A stretch of 9,087 nucleotides of DNA from Allosphingosinicella sp. (GCA_030146745.1 JASLBD010000280.1:1-9087); one strand, 5' to 3'. Counted from the first letter of the stretch, positions 1-6,162 are shown. A program made the numbers and translations. The notes: a model not told the origin generated them from the sequence alone.

Positions 1-1
1 C

Positions 2-199
2 GACTATATCAAGGCGGACAGCCTCGCCTTCATCTCGATCGACGGCCTCTACCGGGCGCTCGGCGAGGACCTTCGCGAGGAGGCCCAGCCGCAATATTGC
101 GACGCCTGCTTCACCGGCGCCTATCCGACCCGGCTCACCGATCAGGAGGATATCGAGGCCCCCGACCAGCTCGCTCTGCTGGCGGAGAGATACGCCTAG
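2..199 (+). CDS. purF: Amidophosphoribosyltransferase (PurF), C-terminal end only
   Basis: Only the last 65 codons are in the window; the gene begins upstream and is open at the left edge. The frame ends at a TAG (197-199). The tail matches the PurF C-terminus: a segment reading roughly DSLAFISIDGLYRALG, then the hallmark YCDACFTGAYPTRLTD stretch, then a short acidic end. PurF is cytoplasmic and carries out the first committed step of de novo purine synthesis, transferring the amide nitrogen of glutamine to PRPP to give phosphoribosylamine. The catalytic N-terminal Cys and the PRPP loop lie outside the window, so activity cannot be judged. A fold-back repeat begins four bases after the stop, and the next gene is on the same strand 130 bases downstream. 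Confidence 0.93.
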   Translation, partial: DYIKADSLAFISIDGLYRALGEDLREEAQPQYCDACFTGAYPTRLTDQEDIEAPDQLALLAERYA

Positions 200-202
200 G
201 CG

Positions 203-290
203 CGTCGCCCCAGCGAAGGCTGGGGCCCCGGGGGGTGAAAGACGCCGGCGGTCATCACCCGATGGGGTCCCAGCCTTCGCTGGGACGACG
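203..290. repeat. Fold-back intergenic repeat, copy 1 (CCAGCGAAGGCTGG core)
   Basis: This is an imperfect inverted repeat about 88 bases long. CGTC at 203-206 pairs with GACG at 287-290, the CCAGCGAAGGCTGG arm near 210-223 pairs with CCAGCCTTCGCTGG near 270-283, and GGGTGA at 233-238 pairs with TCACCC at 255-260. Each arm is also a small hairpin (CCAGC, GAAG loop, GCTGG), so either two short stems or one long stem could form. It lies between purF and the SDR gene. I see no T-run after it, so it is not a classical intrinsic terminator. Confidence 0.85.
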
Positions 291-329
291 TGCTTGTCGA
301 AGCCCTCCCCTTCCCCCTACAGCCGCCGA

Positions 330-1040
330 ATGACCGACCAATTCCTCGAGGGCCGGATCGCCCTAGTCACCGGCGCCAGCCGCGGCATCGGCGCCGCCAT
401 CGCGGAGGCGCTCGCCCGCGAAGGCGCCCACGTCGTCCTCACCGCCCGGACCGCGGCCGACCTGGAAGCGGCGGAGGATCGAATCCACCAGGCCGGCGGC
501 ACGGCCACCATCGCTCCTCTCGACCTCATCGAAACGGACGGAATCGCCAGGCTGGCGGCGGCCGTGGCGGAGCGCTGGGGCCGGCTCGACATCCTCATGC
601 TCAATGCCGCCACCCTGGGCTCGCTGACCCCGGTCGCCCAGATCGACGGCAAGGAATTCAGCCGGGTCCTCACCTTGAACGTGCTTGCGAGCCAGGCGCT
701 GATCGCCGGCTTCGACGGGCTGCTGCGCAAGAGCGAGGCGGGGCGCCTGCTCGCCGTCACCTCCAGCGTCGGCCGCAGTCCCCGCGCTTATTGGGGCGCC
801 TACGGCGCCTCCAAGGCCGCGCTCGAGACCCTGGCGCTGAGCTATGCCGAGGAGGTCCGAAACCTTTCTCCGGTTCGAGTGGCCGTCGTCGATCCGGGCG
901 CGACCGCGACGACCATGCGCGCCCGCGCCTTTCCCGGAGAGGATCCGGCGACCCTGAAGCCGCCGGCCGCGGTGGCGGACGCGGTGGTGGCGCTGCTCAG
1001 GCGCGGCTTCGAGACGGGGGAAAGGCTGGAGGTTCGCTAA
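330..1040 (+). CDS. SDR-family NAD(P)-dependent oxidoreductase
   Basis: This encodes a 236-residue classical short-chain dehydrogenase/reductase, a soluble enzyme with a Rossmann fold. Visible motifs are the cofactor loop TGASRGIG at residues 14-21, NAA at 92-94 in place of the usual NAG, a catalytic Ser at about 145, and Y158-G-A-S-K162 (the YxxxK pair). A PGATATTMR segment follows, as expected after the active site. The length is normal to slightly short for the family. The ATG at 330 is preferred because the typical 'LxGRIALVTG' start follows directly. An in-frame TTG at 294 would begin at the edge of the upstream repeat and add an untypical Ser/Pro-rich leader. No good Shine-Dalgarno precedes 330, so the start is not certain. 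The substrate cannot be told from sequence. The gene follows purF on the same strand and may be read through from it. Confidence 0.9.
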   Translation: MTDQFLEGRIALVTGASRGIGAAIAEALAREGAHVVLTARTAADLEAAEDRIHQAGGTATIAPLDLIETDGIARLAAAVAERWGRLDILMLNAATLGSLTPVAQIDGKEFSRVLTLNVLASQALIAGFDGLLRKSEAGRLLAVTSSVGRSPRAYWGAYGASKAALETLALSYAEEVRNLSPVRVAVVDPGATATTMRARAFPGEDPATLKPPAAVADAVVALLRRGFETGERLEVR

Positions 1041-1041
1041 C

Positions 1042-1130
1042 CCGTCATGCCAGCGAAGGCTGGCATCCCGGCGGGTGAAAGACACCGCGCCTTTCACCCG
1101 CCGGGGCCCCAGCCTTCGCTGGGGCGACGG
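1042..1130. repeat. Fold-back intergenic repeat, copy 2, between convergent genes
   Basis: This is a long inverted repeat centred at 1086. CCGTC (1042-1046) pairs with GACGG (1126-1130), CCAGCGAAGGCTGG (1050-1063) pairs exactly with 1109-1122, and CCGGCGGGTGAAAG (1068-1081) pairs exactly with 1091-1104 around a 9-base loop. Only a few internal mismatches occur in about 40 pairs. It starts just after the SDR stop and ends one base before the stop of the convergent methyltransferase gene, so it would fold in both transcripts. No T-tract is seen, so it may act as a bidirectional 3'-end structure rather than a textbook terminator. Confidence 0.9.
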
Positions 1131-1131
1131 G

Positions 1132-2400
1132 CTAGCCCTTCACCAGGGTCACCTGCGCCACGTCTATCCCGCCGCCGCGGAACCCGCCTTCGCAATACAT
1201 GAGGTAGTAGCGCCACAGCCGGTGGAAGGGCTCGTCGAAGCCCTCGGGAAGCCGCGCCTGCGCCACCGCCTCGTCGTAGCGGACGCGCCAGCGCTTCAGG
1301 GTCTCCGCATAATGGAGGCCGTAGCCCCTGCGGTCCCGCCACTCCAGCCCCGCCTTACCCGCAAGAGCCTCCAGCCGCGCCTCGCAGATCAGCATTCCGC
1401 CGGGGAAGATGTAGGTCTGGATGAAATCGGCATTGGCCGCATAATCGTCGAACAGAGGCTCGCGGATCGAGATGAACTGGAGGGCCGCGCGGCCGCCCGG
1501 CTTCAGCACCCTCGCGATGCTTTCGAGATAAGCGGGCCAATAATCCTGGCCGACCGCCTCCACCATCTCGACGCTTGCGACGGCGTCATAGCGGCCGAGC
1601 GCGTCTCGATAGTCGGTGAGCTCGATCGAGCAGCGCTCGCCGAGGCCGGCTGCCTTGAGGCGGTGCTCCGCATAGGTTTTCTGCTCCTCGGACAAGGTGA
1701 GCCCGGTGACCTCGACCCCGTGGTCGCGCGCCGCCGCTTCGGCGAGCGAGCCCCAGCCGCAGCCGATGTCGAGCAGCCGCTGGCCCGGCTTCAGGTCGAG
1801 CCGGCCGAGCAGAAGAGCGAGCTTGCGCGCCTGCGCCGACTCGAGCGGCTCGCCGCCGCCGATCGGCTCGGCGAAGACCGCGCTCGAATAGGTCATCCCC
1901 TCGTCGAGCCAGGCGCGGTAGAAATCGTTGCCTAGGTCGTAATGGTGGGAGATGTTCTCTCGGGCGCGCTTCTTGTCGTTGTCGCGGAAGCGGTGGGCGA
2001 TGCTGTTGATCAGCCGGAACAGCCCCTTGGCTCGGGCGGTGGCGCCGAGGCTCTCGGCATTGAGCATGAACAATTCGAAGAGCGGCACCGGATCGGGCGA
2101 CGACCATTCGCCCTGCTCCCAGGCCTTGTACCAGCCGACCGAGCCCGAGGTGATCAGCCGCGCCAGAGCGCGCCAGCTGTGCAGGTGGACGACGGGGCGC
2201 GGGCCGGGACGGCGGCCGCCGAGGATGAGGTTCGAACCGTCGGGCAGAATCGCCTCGATCGCCCCTTGCTCCAGCCCCCGGTCGATCCGGTCGAGCACCC
2301 GCGAGAAGCTCCCCGAAAGCAGGCGCGCGAGCATCCCGCCGCCGGTGGCGAATCGGCGATCGGCGGCGACGAGATGACGTCCGCGGGGCTGCTGGTTCAT
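1132..2400 (-). CDS. Cyclopropane-fatty-acyl-phospholipid synthase family methyltransferase
   Basis: This encodes a 422-residue SAM-dependent methyltransferase of the CFA-synthase family, which modifies unsaturated acyl chains of membrane phospholipids. The family signature HHYDLGNDFYRAWLDEGMTYSS lies around residues 152-173, SAM motif I (LLDIGCGWGSLA) at 209-220, VEMVEAVG at 277-284, FIQTYIFPGG at 326-335, and a Cys in MYCEGGF at 401-407, where E. coli Cfa has a conserved Cys. Glu281 and Tyr364 match the E. coli bicarbonate-site Glu and Tyr. The site's usual His appears to be replaced within the QFISIRE segment (308-314), as in the UfaA1-like branch, so the product could be a methyl- or methylene-branched acyl chain rather than a cyclopropane. 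The ATG at 2400 is preferred; upstream in-frame codons translate repeat DNA. No strong Shine-Dalgarno is visible. The gene lies downstream of korB on the same strand, 186 bases away. Confidence 0.88.
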   Translation of the reverse strand: MNQQPRGRHLVAADRRFATGGGMLARLLSGSFSRVLDRIDRGLEQGAIEAILPDGSNLILGGRRPGPRPVVHLHSWRALARLITSGSVGWYKAWEQGEWSSPDPVPLFELFMLNAESLGATARAKGLFRLINSIAHRFRDNDKKRARENISHHYDLGNDFYRAWLDEGMTYSSAVFAEPIGGGEPLESAQARKLALLLGRLDLKPGQRLLDIGCGWGSLAEAAARDHGVEVTGLTLSEEQKTYAEHRLKAAGLGERCSIELTDYRDALGRYDAVASVEMVEAVGQDYWPAYLESIARVLKPGGRAALQFISIREPLFDDYAANADFIQTYIFPGGMLICEARLEALAGKAGLEWRDRRGYGLHYAETLKRWRVRYDEAVAQARLPEGFDEPFHRLWRYYLMYCEGGFRGGGIDVAQVTLVKG

Positions 2401-2453
2401 GGCGCGCTTGGTGGCGGGTTCGAAGGTGGGAGGCAATAGGGCCGCCGCAAACC

Positions 2454-2558
2454 CCCTCTCCCCGGCGGGGAGAGGGATGGGGGCGAGGGGATATTGAGTC
2501 TGAGGGTCTTCCCGGAGGCCGAACCCCCTCACCCTGCCCTCTCCCCGCCGGGGAGAGG
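2454..2558. repeat. Double hairpin repeat of the CCCTCTCCCC / GGGGAGAGGG type
   Basis: Two near-perfect palindromes occur here: CCCTCTCCCC-G-GCGGGGAGAGGG at about 2454-2476 and CCTCTCCCCGCCGGGGAGAGG at about 2538-2558. Between them, GGGGGCGAGGGG (2479-2490) and CCCCCTCACCC (2524-2534) are roughly complementary, so the whole unit can fold as a larger inverted repeat. It sits in the 186-base gap after the korB stop and before the methyltransferase start. Repeats of this kind are common in proteobacterial intergenic DNA. It is a different family from the CCAGCGAAGGCTGG elements. Confidence 0.8.
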
Positions 2559-2586
2559 AGTGGTTCGTGCCGGCGATGCGCAGAGC

Positions 2587-3609
2587 CTAGATGGCGTGCG
2601 GTTCCTTGGTCACCATCCAGCTCTGGCCCTTGGAGACCAGGGCCTGAAGGTCCGCCTTCTTTCCCGCGGCGGCTTCCGCGTTCTGGCGAACCACGGCGCT
2701 TTCGAAGGTGGGCGCGGGATCCTCGTAGAGGACGCCCAGGGCTGTCGGGAAGGCTCCGAACGGCATCTCGACCAGCATGTGCGCCACCGAGCGATTGCTG
2801 GGATCGTGGACGAGTACTCCGGCCGACTTCCAGTCGCCGCCCTCGACGTCGACGACCTTGAGCGCAAGCGCCTCGCGGTCGAGCGCGATGCCGCGGGCGC
2901 CGCCGTTGAACAGCATCGGCTCTCCCGCTTTCAGCCAGAGCTGCTGCCCTGAATTCTCCTTGGCGGTGAAGGGCGCGAAGACGTCGTCATTGTAGACGAT
3001 GCAATTCTGATAGATCTCGACGAAGCTCGCGCCCTTGTGGGCGTGGGCGGCCTTGAGGACCTCCGGCAGGTTCTTATGGACGTCGATGGCGCGGGCGATG
3101 AAGCGCGCGCCCGAGCCCAGAGCGAAGGCGCAGGGGCTGACCGGCCGGTCGACCGACCCGAACGGAGTCGAGGGCGAGCGGGTGCCGGCGCGGCTGGTCG
3201 GCGAATATTGGCCCTTGGTGAGGCCGTATATCTCGTTGTTGAACAGCAATATCTGGCAGTCGAGGTTGCGGCGCAGGACGTGCATCGTGTGGTTGCCGCC
3301 GATCGACAGCGCATCGCCGTCGCCGGTGATGATCCACACGTCGAGCTCCGGCCGGGCCAGCTTGATCCCGGTCGCGAAGCTCGGGGCGCGGCCGTGGATG
3401 GTGTGGAAGCCGTAGGTCTCCATGTAATAGGGAAAGCGGCTCGAGCAGCCGATGCCGGAGACGAAGACGGTGTTCTCCGGCCTGACGCCGAGTTCCGGCA
3501 TGGTCCGCTGCACGGCCTTGAGCACGGCATAATCGCCGCAGCCCGGGCACCAGCGCACCTCCTGGTCGGTGGCGAAATCCTTGGCGGTGAGGGGGGTCAT
3601 ATCGTTCAT
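2587..3609 (-). CDS. korB: 2-oxoacid (2-oxoglutarate):ferredoxin oxidoreductase, beta subunit
   Basis: This encodes the 340-residue TPP- and [4Fe-4S]-binding beta subunit of a 2-oxoacid:ferredoxin oxidoreductase. With KorA it oxidatively decarboxylates a 2-oxoacid, most likely 2-oxoglutarate to succinyl-CoA, with CoA and ferredoxin. Cluster ligand candidates are C21 and C24 (WCPGCGDY), C55 (GIGCSSRF) and C203 (YQNCIVYND). The TPP/Mg site is GDGDALSIGGNH from residue 96 with NNEIYGLTKGQYSPTS from 124. The length fits the short beta subunits of KorB type rather than fused pyruvate oxidoreductases. The start at 3609 is supported by GAGG five bases upstream; the Met at codon 4 is a weaker choice. 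korA lies upstream on the same strand, separated by 229 bases with two hairpin repeats. No ferredoxin gene is visible in the window. Confidence 0.95.
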   Translation of the reverse strand: MNDMTPLTAKDFATDQEVRWCPGCGDYAVLKAVQRTMPELGVRPENTVFVSGIGCSSRFPYYMETYGFHTIHGRAPSFATGIKLARPELDVWIITGDGDALSIGGNHTMHVLRRNLDCQILLFNNEIYGLTKGQYSPTSRAGTRSPSTPFGSVDRPVSPCAFALGSGARFIARAIDVHKNLPEVLKAAHAHKGASFVEIYQNCIVYNDDVFAPFTAKENSGQQLWLKAGEPMLFNGGARGIALDREALALKVVDVEGGDWKSAGVLVHDPSNRSVAHMLVEMPFGAFPTALGVLYEDPAPTFESAVVRQNAEAAAGKKADLQALVSKGQSWMVTKEPHAI

Positions 3610-3633
3610 GCTAACCTCGGGAAAGGAGCCGCA

Positions 3634-3702
3634 CCGTCATGCCAGCGAAGGCTGGCATCCATGCCGACCCCGAATGGACCCCAGCCTTCGCTGGGGTGAC
3701 GG
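3634..3702. repeat. Fold-back intergenic repeat, copy 3 (short-loop form)
   Basis: CCGTCA (3634-3639) pairs with TGACGG (3697-3702), and CCAGCGAAGGCTGG (3642-3655) pairs exactly with CCAGCCTTCGCTGG (3681-3694). The inner part, TCCAT (3658-3662) with ATGGA (3674-3678), continues the stem. This copy lacks the GGGTGAAAG inner motif of copies 1, 2 and 4 and is shorter. It lies in the korA-korB spacer just upstream of the korB ribosome-binding region. Confidence 0.85.
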
Positions 3703-3727
3703 GTAAATATCGATCCAGCGCCACTCT

Positions 3728-3827
3728 CCGTCGCCCCAGCGGGTGAAAGTCTCGGGCGGATGTGCTGCGCTCCATCGGCGGCGCCGCTTTTCACCCACCG
3801 GGGTCCCAGCCTTCGCTGGGACGACGG
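3728..3827. repeat. Fold-back intergenic repeat, copy 4, with a shortened left arm
   Basis: CCGTCG-C-CCCAGC (3728-3740) pairs with GCTGGG-A-CGACGG (3815-3827), and GGGTGAAA (3741-3748) pairs with TTTCACCC (3789-3796). The right arm carries the full GTCCCAGCCTTCGCTGGGAC palindrome. The left arm jumps from CCCCAGC directly to GGGTGAAAG and so lacks about 17-18 bases found in copies 1 and 2. It ends 11 bases before the korA stop codon and stands in tandem with copy 3. Confidence 0.8.
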
Positions 3828-3838
3828 CCTGGGTCCAT

Positions 3839-5719
3839 TCACCGCAGCGCCTCCTCGATCGCGGCTTCGATCTCGGCGATCTTGAAGGGCTGTCCGGAGA
3901 CCTTGTTCACCGGCCGGGCGTCGACCAGATATTGATCGCGGAGCAGGGTCTTCAATTGCCCCTTGTTCATCTCGGGCACGATGATCCTGTCGAACGACCC
4001 CAGCAGCTCGCCCAAATTCTTCGGCAGCGGCCAGATGTGGCGGATGTGGATGTGGGCGACTTCGAGGCCGCGGCCGCGGGCGCGGCGGACGGCCTGGTGG
4101 ATCGGCCCGAAGGTCGAGCCCCAGCCGACCACGGCCAGCTTGGCGCCCGGCCCGCCGAGACAGACCTCCTGCTCCGGGATCGAATCGGCGACCCCGAGCA
4201 CCTTGTTCGCCCTTATGTCGGTCATCGCCTGGTGGTTGGCGGGGGCGTAGTCGATATGGCCGGTGCCGACATTCTTCTCGATCCCGCCGATGCGGTGGGT
4301 GAGGCCGGGGCTTCCGGGACGGATCCAGACCCGGGCGAGCTTTCCGTCCCGGGCGTAGGGGTTGACCGCCTCCCCTTCCGCGGGCGGCTCGGAGTGGAAG
4401 GCGACCGGGAAGGGCTCGAACCCCGCCATGTCCGGCACTTTCCAGGGCTCGGCGGCATTGGCGATATAGCCGTCGGTCAGAAGCATGACCGGGGTCATGT
4501 ACTGGACGGCGATCCGGCACGCCTCGATCGCGCATTCGAAGGCGTCGGCCGGCGAGCGGGCGGCGATGACCGGGAGCGGAGCGTCGCCGTTGCGCCCGTA
4601 AACCGCCTGGTAGAGGTCCGACTGCTCGGTCTTGGTGGGAAGCCCGGTGGAGGGCCCGCCGCGCTGCGAGTTGACGATGACGAGCGGAAGCTCGGTCATG
4701 ATTGCGAGGCCCATCGCCTCCATCTTGAGCGCGATTCCCGGCCCCGACGAGGAGGTCACCCCGAGGCTTCCGGCATAGGCGGCTCCGATCGCCGACCCGA
4801 TCGCCGCGATCTCGTCCTCCGCCTGGAAGGTCGTCACCCCATATTCCTTGAGGCGCGAGAGATGGTGGAGGATCGCCGAGGCGGGCGTGATCGGATAGCC
4901 GCCGAAGAACATCGGCAGGCCCGCGAGCTGCGCTCCGGCGACGAGCCCCAGCGAGATCGATTCGGCGCCGGTGACGGTCCGGTACAGGCCCGGCTCGGCA
5001 GGCGCCGGATCGATGTGGCGCTGCGGGATCTGGCCGCCGATCTCGGCCGTCTCGCCATAGGCATGGCCGGCGTTGAGGGCCGCGATATTGGCCTCGGCCA
5101 GGCCGGCGGTCTTGGCGAACTTGGAGCGCAGCCAGGCGACGATCGGCTCGCGGTCGCGGTCGAACATCCAGAGCGCCAGGCCGAGCGTCCACATGTTCTT
5201 GCAGCGCAGAGCCTCCTTGTTGCCGAGGCCGAACGGCTTCACCGCGTCGAGGGTGAGCTGCGAGATGTTGAAGCGGATGACCTGCCACTTGCCGAGGCTT
5301 CCGTCGTCGAGCGGATTGGCCTCGTAGCCGGCCTTGGCGAGGTTGCGGGCTCCGAACTCGCCCTCGTCGGCGATGATCAGCCCGCCGGGCTTCAGATCCT
5401 CGACGTTGGTCTTGAGCGCCGCCGGGTTCATCGCGACCAGGACATCGGGCGAATCGCCGGCCGTCTCGATCGCGGCCGAGCCGAAATTGATCTGGAAGGC
5501 GGAGACCCCGAAGGTCGTCCCCTGCGGCGCCCTTATCTCGGCCGGGAAATCGGGAAAGGTGGCGAGATCGTTGCCGGCGAGCGCGGTCGACAAGGTGAAC
5601 TGGCCGCCGGTCAGCTGCATGCCGTCGCCGCTGTCCCCGGCGAAGCGGACGACCACGGCCTCGCACGGCGTGGCGGCGCCGGCTTCCTCGGGCGTCAGAT
5701 AATGGGTGGCCGTCGCCAA
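3839..5719 (-). CDS. korA: 2-oxoacid (2-oxoglutarate):ferredoxin oxidoreductase, alpha subunit (gamma-alpha fusion)
   Basis: This encodes the 626-residue partner of KorB. The N-terminal gamma-type domain (about residues 18-200) opens with VVVRFAGDSGDGMQLTGGQF. The alpha/pyrimidine-binding domain follows, with GGYPITPAS at 273-281, EDE at 301-303, SSSGPG at 323-328 and NSQRGGPSTGLPTKTEQSD from about 350. A C-terminal transketolase-like domain (VGWGSTFGPIHQA, then IHIRHIWPLP and VPEMNKGQL) completes the protein. This order is typical of the fused KorA used by aerobic bacteria. I place the start at a TTG (5717-5719), because AAGGA sits about 7-8 bases upstream and a candidate promoter lies just before it. 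The further in-frame upstream start codon (5777-5779, also TTG) has no such support and would overlap the -35 element. The substrate call, 2-oxoglutarate over pyruvate or branched-chain oxoacids, rests on overall similarity to KorA. Confidence 0.94.
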   Translation of the reverse strand: MATATHYLTPEEAGAATPCEAVVVRFAGDSGDGMQLTGGQFTLSTALAGNDLATFPDFPAEIRAPQGTTFGVSAFQINFGSAAIETAGDSPDVLVAMNPAALKTNVEDLKPGGLIIADEGEFGARNLAKAGYEANPLDDGSLGKWQVIRFNISQLTLDAVKPFGLGNKEALRCKNMWTLGLALWMFDRDREPIVAWLRSKFAKTAGLAEANIAALNAGHAYGETAEIGGQIPQRHIDPAPAEPGLYRTVTGAESISLGLVAGAQLAGLPMFFGGYPITPASAILHHLSRLKEYGVTTFQAEDEIAAIGSAIGAAYAGSLGVTSSSGPGIALKMEAMGLAIMTELPLVIVNSQRGGPSTGLPTKTEQSDLYQAVYGRNGDAPLPVIAARSPADAFECAIEACRIAVQYMTPVMLLTDGYIANAAEPWKVPDMAGFEPFPVAFHSEPPAEGEAVNPYARDGKLARVWIRPGSPGLTHRIGGIEKNVGTGHIDYAPANHQAMTDIRANKVLGVADSIPEQEVCLGGPGAKLAVVGWGSTFGPIHQAVRRARGRGLEVAHIHIRHIWPLPKNLGELLGSFDRIIVPEMNKGQLKTLLRDQYLVDARPVNKVSGQPFKIAEIEAAIEEALR

Positions 5720-5750
5720 TCTGGCTTCCTTTGTCGCGGGTTGCCCGAAT

Positions 5751-5779
5751 ACCCTAGCGGGGCGGGCGCGACGCGACAA
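5751..5779 (-). promoter_or_regulatory. Candidate sigma-70-type promoter for korA
   Basis: On the minus strand TTGTCG (5774-5779) and TAGGGT (5751-5756) are separated by exactly 17 bases. They match the -35 consensus at four positions and the -10 at three, including the leading TA and final T. Transcription would begin near 5744, leaving a leader of about 25 bases to the TTG start at 5719. This was found by eye and is only a candidate. Confidence 0.35.
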
Positions 5780-5806
5780 CTCGAAGCGGTGCGGGCCGGA
5801 CGCTCC

Positions 5807-5842
5807 GACCCCTCATTCGGACTTTCGCCGGAACGAGGGGTC
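5807..5842. repeat. Short inverted repeat between the small-protein genes and korA
   Basis: GACCCCTC (5807-5814) is exactly complementary to GAGGGGTC (5835-5842). The stem can be extended by TTC/GAA after one mismatch, with a loop of about 12 bases. It lies downstream of the small secreted-protein genes and upstream of the candidate korA promoter. No T-run follows it on either strand. It could be a weak 3' structure for the small-protein transcript or a protein-binding site; nothing decides between these. Confidence 0.4.
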
Positions 5843-5888
5843 AAACGCGCGTCCTTGCTTTTGTCAGCGCCGCCGGCACGGCCGCCGA

Positions 5889-6131
5889 TCAATTGCCGCG
5901 ACTGATCCCGCGCAGAGTGCTGGCGGCCTCGTCCAGCTCGCCCCGACGCGCCATATTGTCCCACTCGGCCTGGGTGCGGCAGGTCTTCCTCGGGATGCGG
6001 CTGATCGAATTCGGTTCGGCCTTGCAGATCTTCTTTTCCTTGGGCGCTTTCGCCGGCTTCTCCGCCGCGACGGCAACTCCGCCGGCCAGCGACACGGCGG
6101 CAAGGACGGCGAGCAGGTTCAGGTTACGCAT
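5889..6131 (-). CDS. Small exported protein with C-x14-C pattern (second of tandem pair)
   Basis: This encodes an 80-residue protein of unknown function. The N-terminus (MRNLNLLAVLAAVSLAGG, ending near AVAA) looks like a Sec signal peptide with a cut around residue 22-23, so the mature protein of about 57 residues is probably periplasmic. After a Lys/Pro-rich linker come C36 and C51, spaced C-x14-C, in a context of KKICKAEP, then RIPRKTCRTQAEW. The two Cys could form a disulfide. The ATG at 6131 has a good Shine-Dalgarno (GGAG, six bases upstream). It lies 31 bases downstream of a paralogue with the same start (MRN), signal peptide and Cys spacing, so the two were probably duplicated and are co-transcribed. 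Short proteins with a Cys-Arg pair and a following 'TxAEW' feel familiar from sphingomonads, but I know no function. Confidence 0.82.
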   Translation of the reverse strand: MRNLNLLAVLAAVSLAGGVAVAAEKPAKAPKEKKICKAEPNSISRIPRKTCRTQAEWDNMARRGELDEAASTLRGISRGN

Positions 6132-6162
6132 TCTTTTCTCCGTTCTCGAAATTCATGGCCGC

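Noticed and set aside
294..329. Upstream TTG start for the SDR gene
   Set aside because: It would add a 12-residue Ser/Pro-rich leader next to the repeat. The usual SDR start pattern fits the ATG at 330.
1042..1130. Classical rho-independent terminator
   Set aside because: The stem is strong, but no T-run follows it on either strand, so it is listed as a repeat only. The same holds for the other repeats and the 5807-5842 hairpin.
1075..1935. Open frame of about 286 codons on + opposite the methyltransferase gene
   Set aside because: It is antisense to a well-supported gene, begins inside the fold-back repeat, and shows no family motif.
2401..2532. N-terminal extension of the methyltransferase to 2532
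   Set aside because: The extra 44 residues translate the GGGGAGAGG repeat and do not resemble the family. The ATG at 2400 is the better start.
203..3827. CRISPR array
   Set aside because: The repeats are palindromic, sit in separate intergenic gaps with genes between, and have no regular spacers or cas genes.
3743..5905. Very long open frame (about 720 codons) on + opposite korA
   Set aside because: It lies antisense to the clear korA gene and arises from high GC and codon bias. Its translation is Arg/Gly/Asp-rich without any recognisable domain.
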